Shown here: piece by piece, positions 24,920-38,154 of the stretch | How positions within the stretch are numbered: the first letter of the stretch is position 1 | Layout of the letters: each line of letters begins with the position of its first letter | Assembly: GCF_029227915.1 (NCBI RefSeq) | Contig: NC_079878.1 | Coordinates: forward strand, 8,492,001 to 8,556,000 | Length of the DNA: 64,000 nt | DNA from: Hydractinia symbiolongicarpus | Taxonomy: Eukaryota > Cnidaria > Hydrozoa > Anthoathecata > Hydractiniidae | Reading direction: 5' to 3' | Program-made: the position numbers and the translations under genes | Notes under the pieces: model-generated | What the model saw: the letters and a program-made list of their open reading frames with translations, nothing else | Told to the model about the DNA's origin: nothing | Databases searched by the model: none

Positions 24920-27900
24920 TCTTCTTGCGATAAATTTTCTTCTTCCTAACTTGGTTTGTTTATCATAAAGCTGCCGCCTTGCATGTAGTGTTGTAAAATT
25001 GGTATTACTTTGATTTCCAAGTGAACCTCGTTTAAATACACAGCAAATAACAAAAGAATTGTAATGGACAATAGATTACTAAGCGCCGCGCATTTATGTA
25101 AAACCTGCAATACAAAAATAGTCGTAATTATTTTCAATGTCCTCCTATTTGCCTCTACTTAATTAGATGAAACTTTAAAGACTTATTTTCTAAGGCAAAA
25201 CAATTTAAAGAAGTTAATTAATGATTGTATTCAATGTTAGCTCATCGGATCTATTGTGTCACAAGCACATACGAAGGCAGCATGACATTGTCGTCATCTC
25301 GCTTTGTCATTAAAACATCAATAGCTTAGTAACGAGCCGTTTAGATGTAAATCGCTTTTTCTGATTAATATATTGCATAAATTTTTTTTCTTTCTCACCA
25401 ATTCTTATTCCTTCACTATAATTAAGACAGTTTGTCCTATTTCTTTCCTGCCTTCTTCATGCGATATAATTTCGTCATGTTCAATCCTGTTAAGAGGAAA
25501 AAATTCTTTCGTTTGTAGGCGCGGCTTTGTTTGCGTATGATTTTATAAAAAGATAAAAATCTTTATCTCTTAAATGAAATATTGACGACCTTAATGCGAC
25601 GACTATTCTCGTTACCGACTTATGACGACAAGCGTCGTTTGATTCCGATAAGACACGAGAGTTTCCTGTTTATGCTGCTAATTTTAGATTGTGATAATTA
25701 TTGCAGTTAATTTCTATTTTCGCCGCACACACTATCTATAGGTGGGATAATTTTAAAACATTTAAAAGTTTACCACCCCTCAGAAAAAAAATCTTGTAGA
25801 ATTTGTTTTTATTAATTATATTTTTTTCCCACATAAGCTTACAAAACATACATTTTTTTGTTTAGTACCCCCACGGCGTTTAAATTAGCTAATTAAGGTT
25901 GTTCTTCCGGCTTTCTAAACATTTTTTTGTTCTGTAGACGCTTGGTTTCAATCATGCCGAATGCCGGGTTTTGTTTGAAGATGGATTTTAATAAGCTTTC
26001 TTTTCTTTTCTATAAAGTTAATCCCTTTTTTCCCTAGTGTTTTAGGAAGACAAGACGAAACAACATGGCATGTCAATGCAACATTCCTTTCGTTTGACGA
26101 GTCATCGGAACAACATTAACAAGGCACGACAATCAAGCTACAAGGTCGATCATCACTAAGACGAAAATTGATGTGTTTTTGTTTTTATTGAGATACTTAA
26201 TACTTTGCCTTGATCATTGCCGAAATTATTACAAGCTAGTTTCCAATAAATAACAGAATAATGTAGGCAATCAAGTCAATTAAAGGATAAGTCATGCCGA
26301 AATCTATCCAAACAAGTAATCACAACGATATGAAAAATCTTTTACAAAGTGTAGTCCGAAATGTTATAATTTATGTCATAAATTATTACTCTCTATTTGT
26401 CATTAAAATGAGAACACACTTGTGTAACCTAATTTCCATTTAACGAATTTTCCCCGGCGGTTGAATTTTTAGTAGGTTTTGTGGTCTGAGCATGCTTTTC
26501 AAACTTAGATCGCGCGCTAGGTTGCAAGGTCGATCAGAAACTGTCCCTCTGCTATATAGTTTTGATCTTCCTTAACCAGCACGATAAAGTGAGTTATTTT
26601 CACCATTTTCTTTTATTTAAAGACTTAATGTAATGATTCGCGTAAATGTGATAATACAGTTGAGTTATTGGAAAATAGATTACTTTTTACAAAACGCCAA
26701 TTTTTGAAGGCGTGGTTACAAAGCTAGACACACATGTTGAAGGTGCAATTAAAAAAACGCGTTAACTTGATAAACTATCAACACAAATTGGAATAAACAG
26801 ATGTTGACATTATATAAGAGGGGCAGGAGTATCATCATTGGTGTTTCATCTTGCACCAAGTATCTGGACAGTACGACTATCCACAACTAAACGTTACAAA
26901 TATCAGAGCCTTTCATAATTTATTGTAAACTACTTCTGGTTAAAAGAAGAATGTCGTATTTATTGTAAAAATTTGATTCCTATTTGTTATATAATTTATT
27001 AAATTTTTACATCAGAGAATTAGCAGGTGAAAACCGCAAGGTTAGGCATATAGTGCAACACAGTATGGTTCTTTCATTGTAAAATGCCAAAATCCGTTGA
27101 AATTGTGAAATTAAAATGTTTTTCTTCATAAAAATTGGTATGTCTTTGAATTTGTTATGATGCAAATTCTTTTTTTAGGTTGATCGAAAAAGTAGTAATA
27201 AGGTATCAAAATAAATCCAAAATTTGTACAATGTATACAAAAAAGGTTAAGCAGTTGTCCAGAACAGTGGCGGTAGAAAGCTGTATAATCCAATTTTATA
27301 ATTTATTAAAAAACATTATCACTACATAAACTTAAAACACATTAAACACTTTTACATAAATGTATTTTGTTGCCGCCCAATAATCACAAAAATAACAACA
27401 ATTATCTGAACCAATTATAAAAAAAGATAAGTTGCACAATTTGCATAATTTTGCTAATATCGAAATGAATACGAAAAGTAAATACTATATATTTTATCAA
27501 AATTAATAAAGGATGATATAACACATTATTTTGCATCCATTCAATTTATGTCTATTGTCCATATTAATGATAGTTAATCAAAGGAATGTGTTTTTTTTTT
27601 ATCTGCTAGACCTTGTTTACAAATTGTGAAGTATGACACAGCCTGTTGTTTACATGCTTCTTGTCTCGCATTTTTTTATTAGTAAGCTTTCATGGCGATG
27701 CTGGCGGTGCTCGAATATATTATTGGTTCATTTTTATATAATCTGTTTGGGTGGCAAATTAAAGCATTTTCGGCTCTTTCTCTCTCTCTCTCTTGATAAG
27801 TAAATTTTGAAGAGCATTCTATACAAACAAGTCGGCAATTTGCTGATAAATCCATGGTTTCGCCCGTCCTTTATTTACCGCATTTTGTGTTTCTCGCTTC

Positions 27901-30900
27901 TGCGGTTACCATTTTGCGTAACAGACAGACAATACAGATATTTCTGGAATTGGAAATAAACAATACACAACATCGATTGTTTTTTTTATTCTCCTTAGTA
28001 TTCTCGGCAAATTAGGGATAAATTATACTCTGCTTGGTTCATTATTTCATAATTGTTTACACTAAAAATCCCTTTTAAAGACCCAATATTTAATCTGATA
28101 AATCTCCCTTTTAGAGAGTATTGCTAGCTTAGTCCGCGAAGCGTTACTCGATGTAAGGTCACCCAAGACAGTTGCTTAGTTGGAAAATCACCTCTGTGTA
28201 TCATCTTGGCAATTGGTACATCTGTCCAAATTAAAGAGGCTAACCACATTAGAACTAATTAATATAATCAGCAAACCATTTAGTTTGCACAAAATTTGAT
28301 TATGCAGAAATTTTCTGAAATATTGATCGCTAGATAAATTTGCAATAATATGCGATCAGTATATCCAAAATGTATTGCATATTGCACGCAAAAAACATGT
28401 GTCATGTGTCAAAAACGTATGGAATTCTTACTTTTCACTGGTCACTATTAATTATTGTGTAGATATTCTTATATGATACTAATCTTCAAGTATATGCGAG
28501 CACGATATTATCAAGATTGTATACAGCTGTGGATTCCTAATGAACAGCAAAATCAGTTTATACATATATGCGCGTCATACATACACGTTTCCTTATTTTC
28601 TTTCGCACAGCAGGGGCCGTCCCATATATACTGGACATCTTCAGTTGACTATTTGTGATCCTATTTACGTTGAAGAAATGCATCATGGTAAGCATAAAAA
28701 TTATTATGGACAGGCGTCACATTTTAAACGCATTTTCTCACGCAGTTTGCTCTCATTTAAAATATTAATTTGTATATTCTATTTTTAAATCCAATGTCTT
28801 TTTTCCTGTTGTTTAAAAATAAACAATTTGTATGGGATAGGGTAGTTAATATGTTATCAAACTGTTTGAGCACGTTTTTAATTGACAGACAGACCAACCC
28901 CCAGTAACTGACTCACGTAAATATAATCGCAGTCACGTGTTGATTTTTTTAAATACAGTCTATTTATAACTGTCTACATTAATGCTAAAAATAACTTATT
29001 AAAATGATTACCCTTTGATTACGTCATTACTGTTTTTTCATGTTAATTTTAACAAAAGAATTTACTGCATCTAATAATTTTTAATCGGTCTCGTAAAATT
29101 AGGAGTGTTATAGAGAGAAAAAATGAGGTTAAATTGAAGATAAGTAAAAAAATTAAATGGATCTTCATATTTTCCATAAGACGTTTTAAATCACATTTTC
29201 AAAATTTTTTGTTTTTAAATATTTTATTTCACTTTAATTTTGTCACAAACTTAAAAAGTGTTTCAAACTCCTTCGTTTATTTCAATCACTGAGACAGTAC
29301 TGTAAGCGATTCATTGACGAATATCCCACTGAATTTGCATCATCGACAGGTTATCTTACTGATCGAGTGAACACAATCTTTAGACAGTATTAAAGAGTTT
29401 GTGCCAAATATTTTATAAATGTTGCCACAGTGTTTGTTTCCGTTCCACTTATGCAGGCTTCTTTATGTTTTTATGAACGCAGCATGTGCATATTAAGCGT
29501 GCAACGTTTAACTTTAAATGTATGTAATCCTTTCAGTATTTTGTCAACAAGCAATTATAAAAAATACAACTGAAAAGTCACATATTAGGGAAACCAAGGA
29601 GCACTCATGAAGTCAGGAGCACGTGTTTGATTTTCCATGTTTTTTGGACACGATAAAATCAACGGCTTAGTGAGATTTAAAGAGGGCTAAAAGTATCTCT
29701 CGATGACGAAACGTATTTCATGAATGGCAGCATTGATATGCTTACCCTTCTTTCTCATATGGAAAATCAACAAACCCTGGTGACCTTCAAGATGACCATT
29801 AGACAAGAAATAATTTGTATGGATTGAGAGATATAATGCTAGGCCTGGATGGAACAGATTTTACTATCATTTAGTGTTATGATCCAATTTGTTTTTTTAA
29901 TACTAACTACACTAATGTCAGTTGTATTAAACCCTTGCTAACTTTATAGTAATCTGATCTTTTTTCGTTGGCGTGTTTCAACTAGCCAGAATTCGTTGAA
30001 ACAAAGATTTTAAGTTCGTAATAGCATTTTTACAAAAAATGCTAGACTTTCTGACAGGTAAGATGAAACTATCTTGAAATTATTGCTTTTATTCCCCTTC
30101 TGTTACCCTCGTCAGTATGTTTCGGATAATGACTTTTCTAAATGAGTGATAGGCTAAGCAGTTTATTGGGTTTTTCCCTTGGATAAAGTTGTGAAAAATT
30201 TTATTTCCACTAAAGTATGATTTGTTTACATTCAGTCGGTGCTGGTTGGATAAATTTTTTAAAAAATCAGCTATTTTCTTTTCATCAACACTATCTGTTT
30301 GATTTAAAACAATGCTGATAATGTAACTGTATGTTTTTCATTATAATTTTGTCAAAATACTTGTGTTATTTTGGCTAGTAATTGTACAAATTTCGCATGT
30401 ACAGCATTTGTCTTTTTCTAGAATCTACAAGGGTGGCAAAAAATATGTTTCTGATATCTGCTTATTTGAGGTTTACGCAAAAAATATGAGATGAAGCCAT
30501 CTGTGGTACAACATATAGACGTACATTAGAAACGAAAATTTCCAGACGAAAAATTTCGGATTATTTTTGGTCCGAAAATTTTTTCGTCCGAAATTTATGT
30601 CTGCCGAAAATCTTAGTTCTTAATGTAACGCATAGAAGTGAACTAATGATTGGTTAATCGCAGCGGGTTACTGTGTTGATAAAACTTTGAATTCGTCAGT
30701 TTGGTTTTGTATTCTTTGCTAAACAAAACGCACAGACTAATAGAGGGATTCGTTTTATGATATTGAGTTCACCAAGGAGGCCTAACGCAGCTGTATTTTG
30801 TGCACTAAAATTACTTGATACAGCCTACAGCATGCATCAAAGACGTTCTAAAAATCTTGCGATTCTGCTTTATCGAAATATTCAAGGATTCAATCACAGC

Positions 30901-31089
30901 TGTCACTGGAACTAGCTGCAAATGAATCCATTATGTATCCTCTACATTAAAACGTGAGTATTTAACAGGTTAGATTATATTAAGAAAGAACCTGTGATTT
31001 TAACAAAACAAGCTGGTAAATTATTGTTAGATTGTCGTATGAATTTACCGACGAATTATAGACCGTTAAGTATGGCTAAATACAGTATT
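24920..31089. other. Gene desert upstream of Wnt
   Basis: No convincing coding frame or RNA gene. A (TC)n run occurs at about 27777-27794. A TATATAAG box near 26812 points right but no frame follows. The sequence GCAAGGTCGATCA near 26524 is similar to one near 26138. Regulatory DNA for the divergent side of Wnt could lie here, but nothing specific is visible. Confidence 0.5.
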
Positions 31090-31440
31090 CTATCATTTAA
31101 AATTCGTGTAACAAAATAATGGAGATAAAAAGTAAAAATTTGTGCAAAAAATAATGGAGATGAACATTAAAAATTGTGTAATAGAACAATGGGAGATCAA
31201 AATTTAATATCGAGTAACAAAATAATGGAGATATCAATAAAAAGTAGTGCAACACAGTAATGGAGCTAACAATTAAAAATCGTGATAAAAATTCAATATC
31301 GAGTAAGAAAATAATGGAGATATAAATTAATAGTCGCGCAACAAAATAATGGTAATATCAATTAAAAGTGAGGTAGCAAAAAAATGGAGATAATCAATTA
31401 AAGTCGTGTGACAAAATAATGGAGATATAAGTAAAATGTA
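31090..31440. repeat. Degenerate 35-40 bp tandem repeat
   Basis: About nine imperfect copies containing ACAAAATAATGGAGATA, separated by variants of CAATTAAAAGTCGTG. Spacing varies and copies have drifted, so this is an old array. Confidence 0.8.
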
Positions 31441-32239
31441 AAGAAGTATAAATAAAGATCAAGAAGAATTGATCTCATTCAATTTACGACATTGCAGTTC
31501 ACTGCTAGCTTCCCCCCAACCAAAAGGTGAAGCAGCAGAATTTAGAATTTTTTTAAGAGCTTACCTCCTTTTTTATAATTGGTAAAATTAAAACGATAAT
31601 TTTTTTTGCTGCATGATTTCCGTATTGTATAAAAATTAATTTGCATGAACAAAAATAGCCACATGCTATAATCAGTTTAAATTATAACGGAATGAAATTA
31701 TTACATTGGCTTACAACTGTTTAATAAATATATTTCAGGCGTCAAACTTTGATTAGTGTACGTGGGAATAATCTATTTGCGACTTCCCTGTGTTATTGCT
31801 TAGATTGTGTACCTATCTGTCACGTTTCTCTGTTAAAAAAAAAATTTGATAATTGTTAAAATAAATTAAGATATATCCTTGCAGTAAAATAAAGTAAAAT
31901 AAACTTTTTGAATATAAAATACAATACAAAAAATCGGTTTTAGAATGAGACTTAATGCCTAAGAGAATGATGAACTTGATCTTTGTAAATATAAATCGAA
32001 TTTTCTGATTAAAATGACGCGGAGGGCGCTCATTTTCGTAAAAGAAGGTTTGCTTAGTGCAGGATTGTAATTTGTTTTCTTTCTTTTTTCTTTTTCTTAG
32101 TTCAATCACTTCTTACAACAATTTGTATTTTTTTTGGTTTTCGGTTTTTGGTTTGGTATTTATCTTGCCTTTTCAATTCCAGCTACCGGTTAAATCTTCA
32201 CCCAAAACACATAAAAATCGAATCTAAATAACGAGAATT
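31441..32239. other. Intergenic, no gene seen
   Basis: A+T-rich sequence. The minus-strand frame at 31813-32109 has low-complexity composition and no family features. Confidence 0.5.
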
Positions 32240-32891
32240 CTAAAAAAAGCGGTCACTTCTAATTAATGGACAAAGAGTGATTGAACCAACCAAACCAGCA
32301 TCAAATTTTTACAGAATAGTGTCTAATTAAAGGACAAAGACTAAATTAACCAGCAAATAAAATCCCTATAGAATCCTCTTTAAGTAACAGACAAAGAGTG
32401 TATCAACCAGCAAAACCACCATCAATTCACTATAGAGTATTCTCTAATTAACCGACTAAAATTAGCGGACAATATAATTAGTTGACAATTTTTCATTGCA
32501 TGAAATGGACTCTCTACCGGAAATAATTTCATAAATACTTTATGTGACTTGTTGCATCAACCTTTCACTTAACTAATTTTCCCATCCACTACGTTTTAAT
32601 AAACAGCATATTTTACAGGTATTTCCGGTTAATTATTTCCAGACAATTGAAAATTTTGCAATTTAAAATAGCGAACAAACTTTTATTAACTTTTTTTCTC
32701 AAATAAAACAAACAGTTAATGTCGATTTGAACATTTTCCATCCTAAAACATCCTAAATTGGCCATGAGTTACTCAGTTCGTCGGTTAAAGCTTTCAGGAA
32801 TCCAATTACCGGAATGAAACGAAAAAATAAGACTCTCTAATTAGCAGAAAGTGATTGCATCAAAATCGTCCGTTACGTAGACAGTCAACTG
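32240..32891. mobile_element. pogo-like MITE with internal repeats, left end lost
   Basis: The right end read inward is CAGTTGACTGTCTACGTAAC and is followed by TA (32892-32893). The left part (about 32250-32450) has three diverged copies of TCTAATTAANGGACAAAGAG followed by AACCAGCAAA, near 32257, 32321 and 32387. The style of short TAATT/GGAC motifs is like the other CAGT-ended elements here. It is noncoding. Confidence 0.5.
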
Positions 32892-33969
32892 TAATTTCAC
32901 AGAATTTGCTAATTTTTCCTAAATAAATTTCCCATGGAAAACAAAAACAGAGTCTATGAATTTATAAGTTATTGTACAAGTTTTTTCTTGCCTTTGTAGA
33001 GTGCCTACTATATTTCGAAGGTTGTTGTGGTCCAGCCTAAAACTAAGTCTCCCTTAACCATATTATAGTGGGAAGTGGTGTGGTATTTGGGTCTCGTTTT
33101 TAGTGGATGGGTGAGTGATAAGCACAAATACTGTGACTATGAAATTTGGCAGAGTAACTGACCAAAATAGAAGAACTGATAATGTTAATGCTGACGTAAT
33201 ATTTTTTTTTTTTTAATTTTCTTTTATCTTTTTAATTTATATTTTTCTAATTTGCCTTCAGCATGTAAAGAAAAAGTATATTCAAGTTAGAGAAGAAGTT
33301 TTTTTTTTAAAAAAAAAAAATTATGTTAAAAGTGCTTATTTGAAAAAAACATTGATTTTTTTAAAAAAATTTAAAACTTTCCCAACCAGAACCGACTTAG
33401 GGAAAAAGTAAAAGTCAAAAAATTTCTTGCCGTACCTCATCTAGAACAAAAGTTATTAAAACGGTAAATCAATGGGTGCAAACTAACACCCAAAGATTCT
33501 GTGCTGAAGGGAATAGGTTGATCGTTTAGAATTTTGTTTACTTAATGCCTTCCTTGTGTGAACCTTGCTACGTTGATCAAACACATTTGTGTACATTAGT
33601 GTGTTTTTGTTGACGTTAGCAAATTTTTTAAACCCTAACCCCCTTTTCTTTGAACGAAATCACATGCAACAGATGCAAAGGTTACACAAATTTCAAACAT
33701 TTTCTAATAAAAAATTGTATTGACAGTGTTGTTGTTAACGTCATCAAAATTCAAATGACGGATATTTTTTTAATTTTTTAGCCTACGGATTTAGTGACTC
33801 CTTTCAGCCGGAAGGATTGAAACACGTCTTTCTGGTCGGAGAGTGGACGCTCTTTATCTAAGTCACCCCCTACCTAATACGCTTATGCAAGTGCTTTAGA
33901 AACCTTTGTAACTACTGGTCCACATTTGCTAATGAAGCGTGACGTGTTCATAGCGTGCTATTCTTTTTA
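32892..33969. other. Intergenic, no gene seen
   Basis: Includes long T and A runs at 33201-33370. No supported gene. Confidence 0.5.
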
Positions 33970-34101
33970 TCTATATTATAATACCCGTATACGTCTGTTC
34001 GTCTGTCTGTCTCTGAGCTTAGGTGCGCAAATAGCGCGGTGCACGCAATCTGGTATAAAAAGGACGGGCGGACCCGTATTTTTCCACGGTTTGACGACTA
34101 G
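33970..34101 (+). mobile_element. 132-bp mini-Helitron
   Basis: It begins TCTATATTATAATACCCG after host A and ends CGACTAG before host T. A hairpin lies just before the tail (ACCCGT with ACGGTT around TATTTTTCC, partly worn). Between the ends are CTGTCTGTCT repeats and the conserved GGTATAAAAAGGACGGGC. It closely resembles 46945-47091. The 63-codon frame over it (33926-34117) is chance. Confidence 0.85.
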
Positions 34102-36398
34102 TTTTTGTACAATTTAACATCAAAATAAAGTTTGACAACGTAATCAATTTCTGCTAGGTCATGATTTTTAAGCCCTAGGTCAAATTTGTACTATTCTAAT
34201 TTTTAAAATAATGTATGTCATATTTGAAAGTTTCAATCCAATGATGCATAATGGACTAGCTGTAAGCTCGTAAAAAAATTGGCGGGAAATCGCTTGTCGT
34301 ACATTTCTCGCACCGCTATTTCATGTATCCTTCATACAATTAAACTACTTTGCAAGGGGTCCGGAATACAACTGCGCGTAAACTATTTTGAACAGACAAA
34401 ATAATATTATAGAGACTGGTTGTTAGTTGATCTTTTGATTGATTTTTGATTGTCGTACATATCACGAGTAATTGATCTTCGTGCGTTTTTATTCGTGTGT
34501 TAGTATAAAAATAAAATTGCTCTGCGGTAGTTCTGAATAATGCTGCGGGGCAACCATTTTGAACAGACGAACTAAGAATACTATTAACACACAGCTGAAA
34601 TTATATATTTAATTGTTTTTTAAAAATTTGTTAGATTTTGATCCCACTACCACCTCTCAACAATTTAGTCTCTGGAACAAAAATTGATCCTAACACATTA
34701 AAAGAGAATACAAATAGCTTGTTAACCGTTTAGACAGCCTATAACAAAAAAATATGCGAGTGGCAGAGTTGTTTGTCTTTCCAGTATAGACTGGTAATAA
34801 GGTGTAAATAAGGTAAAATAATAATATTAATAATAATAACCGATCATCGCTCAAAACAATGAATGAAGACCGGGCAATTTCTTTTATGTATTTAGTATAC
34901 AGTTTAAAAGACCATTCGTTTAAAAATAAGCCTTCAAGAAGAGAATATGTACGTATGCCATCGTGTGCATAATTTTTTGGAAATTGCAGTATTCTTGGCC
35001 ATTTCTATGATAGCAAAGCAACACCGCCTGACAAACGTTCCGCAGCCGAAAGACTGTTGAACGTTCTACTGATTCAGATGTAAAGCGCAAGTGAGGAACG
35101 TTAAAAATACGTTAGTCGCAGTTTCTGCGATATGTCCGCGTAATGAAACAATTAACGCGACAGTCAAAAATGGGCCAGGAAATCGATAAAATGCGCCATG
35201 CTAACGTCAGCAAGAATTATCAATTAGAATCTAACTTAATAACCTTTTTTCTAAAATCATTCTGCGGTAGTGTTATGAACCCTGGAAACTACACGTTCTT
35301 GTTATTAGAAAAATTAAGCTGAAATTTGGTCAAAAGTTAAAAACGCATTTAGACGACACTGAACCTCAATTGAATTTTTAAGCTTCTAAAGTAATGAATG
35401 TTACTTTTTTGTAAAATAAAGTTTATAACAATAATCAGCGCATTTAAGAAGCTCCTCTTGTGAATAGCTTTCAAAAAGTCAAATTTGTCATTTTTTTAGA
35501 GCTTTTAACAGATTATTCAGTTAGGAACATAGAAAGAATAATTTCAGCAAAAAAACACATCTACAATCTTGGTCAAAGTATCTTAAGTCAAGGTTATTCT
35601 TAGGTTATTTGTTTAAGTTCAAACTCTTATATTGTGGTAATTGTTGCTGACGTCAGCATGGCTCTTTTCCGCAAAATCCGCGGACATTGTCGGCTCAGAC
35701 GTGGATTTTTTTCAGTGTACGGGCATGCTATAGAATTGAACTAGCAAGTTTAAAACGTTGTCCACCTGCCCTACGTGCAGTAGCGACTTTGCAGCCTACG
35801 CGCTGCAAAGCATTGACCGTTTGACGCTTTTGTCCATATTTAAATAATGACAAAAATCTGTCTTTCTCTCAATATTTTTCCGAGATTGAAACTCAGCTGA
35901 AACTCAGCTAATAATAGAATGGTTTTTTAAAAAAAGGGAATTCACAAAATAATAATTTTCTTTTTAATATAATTCAATTTGTTAATTTCAATCAAAACGC
36001 AGGAATTAAAAAATCAACAAACACGTCCCAAAATGTCTTGTTCTTCTTATCATAAATAAATGGTTTGTTAATATCTTTTAAAGGCGCGAATAATAAAAAA
36101 AAAAAAAAAACACGAAGTAGGCAACACAATGTTAATTTGCCTGTTCACGTATTTACAACTAAGAAACAGCATTATGGGAACAATGTCTTTTCTATTAGAA
36201 CGTTTTTAAATTAAACGAAGGCTTCTGTGAAGACACGCAAAATAAATCATATAACGCATTTCAGGTGTCCGTTGCACGACATTTTCCTCTTGCACAAATT
36301 AGTTAGCCCAAACACTAGAAAACTCGAACTTTCATTATCTCCAACATTTTTTTTGGGTCGCTTTAACTTTTATTAATACTTCCTTATAAAAAAACTCT
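34102..36398. other. Intergenic, no gene seen
   Basis: No supported gene. A GCTGACGTCAGC palindrome lies near 35645, and a poly(A) run at 36092-36109. Confidence 0.5.
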
Positions 36399-36784
36399 GG
36401 TTAACTCGAACCTCGGATAACTCAAACATTTGTTAACTCGACCCATTTTTCGTCTCCCCTTCAGGCTAATATTTTCGGACAACTCGAACTTTTTACTCGA
36501 TAAAAGGAAGTTAAAGACTAGATAAAGGTCAATTTCTTTTTTTAATTTAATAAATTCTGATGAAATATAGATAGATAATGTTGTCTGACTAGGAAAATTC
36601 AATTTACAAGGGACTTGCATGCCTTTTTAATCGCCAAGATTGCACGTTTTCCCCGTAATTGTTGCCCAACCGTTTGACAAAATCGCTTTTACTCAAACTA
36701 ATCTCAAAAAGTTGACATAACGGATGCTCCGTTTAACTCGAACATTTGTTAAGTTGCGGTTCGAATTACCGGGAGTTAACTGTA
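36399..36784. mobile_element. pogo-like MITE, left end lost
   Basis: The right end read inward is CAGTTAACTCCCGGTAATTC. Repeated TTAACTCGAAC motifs fill both sides. The inner part (about 36590-36660, TTTACAAGGGACTTG then ATCGCCAAG) matches the inner part of the element at 37637 (about 37960-38000), so the two share an ancestor. No clean left CAGT end was found. Confidence 0.6.
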
Positions 36785-37636
36785 GACAAAATGCACCTAT
36801 TAATGGAGAGATTTAAAGTCCTAAGTCAGTTCCGTTCCAATGACGGATTTTCGGGCAATCTTTGGCGTTTATTTATGGGAAATATGGCAAAACAGGAAAA
36901 TATGTTAAATAACTTTTATGTAGCTGCAGAAACTTTAAATAGAATGTAAAAATTCGCTCTATGACGTAAGTAATTGAATTTCAAGCAGATAGTGGGATAC
37001 TAGATAATTTAAAGCTACCGATGACGTCACAGAAAAATTACTAAAATATGACCTACTAAACTGTCCGAATTTGTGAACATTGACAATGTGAACTTTGACA
37101 TTTTCAAAGCGCGTGGTTCAAATATAAAAAGACTGCAAATCAATGCTTCAGGATCTTTAGAATGAGGCATTTAATCAAAAAAATTTTTGATCAAAAGTGC
37201 TGTTTAATACAATGGAGATTGGATGGAGTAATTAAAATCTGGTATGCGCGTGTGTGTTAGAAGACTATTCTCTTAAGGGCTATTTTCTACTTTTTCAACG
37301 TTTTCTGCGGAACGGAATGGACAGGAACAGAAAAGCTTCTGAGCATGCGTACTTAAAATTTTTATATTGCTTGAGTGGAAAATTTTCCTTTCCACTTCAT
37401 TCTGGGATAAGTAAATCGATTTCGCCTTTTTATTAGCATTCTGCACGGAAACGACTTGAACATTAATAAGCCAATCAGAATAGTAGCAGAAAATTTTATG
37501 TTCTGTTCTGTTCCTGTCCGTTTCTTTCAGCGAAAAAATTTCTTGAAGTGAAAAACAGCCCCGTAATTATCATCAATTACAATCGCACTATTACACTCTC
37601 ACATTTTTGTTTTTGCCACTAGTATTTGTATCATTA
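36785..37636. other. Intergenic, no gene seen
   Basis: Short frames at 36746-36949 and 37254-37436 lack any family feature. Confidence 0.45.
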
Positions 37637-38154
37637 CAGTAGACGTCCGGTAATTCGAATGCCGCTTAATTCTAACTTTCCATTATTTCGAACAAATTGC
37701 CAAGTCCCTTGAATTTGGTTTAATAAAGTGTTATATTTTGAGCTGCTTAATTCGAACTCCGCTAATTCAAACATTTCGCTAATTCGAGCAATTTTTTAGT
37801 CCAAAGGCTGCGTTATGCTCGTTAATTCAAAGTTTTGTGTATCGATAAATAAAATCTAATGGGAAAATAAAAAAACATATTTATTTTGATTGCATCAATG
37901 GTAGAAAAATTTCTTTCAATTTATCAATTAAATTAGCATTTCCAATAAAATGAAGTTTACAAGGAATTTGGAGGCCTTGCCCATCGCCAAGCAAACAACG
38001 TTAAAAGATTTTTATAAAAAGTTGTAGTAAAGTTATATTAGTATAAAACGTTTATTAAAATTCTTTTTTTTTTTAACTTCCGATAATCCGAACATTCCTT
38101 AATTCGAACAAATAATTTAGTCCCTTGTGTGTTCGAATTAACGGACATCTACTG
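37637..38154. mobile_element. pogo/Tigger-like MITE, 518 bp
   Basis: Both ends are intact: the left CAGTAGACGTCCGGTAATTC is mirrored at the right with a few changes over about 26 bp. TA lies on each side (37635-37636, 38155-38156). The end zones contain further TAATTCGAA copies, a style typical of pogo/Tigger derivatives. It is noncoding. Confidence 0.85.

Noticed and set aside
26812-26900. TATATAAG box as a gene promoter
   Set aside because: No frame or splice structure follows; kept only as a remark.
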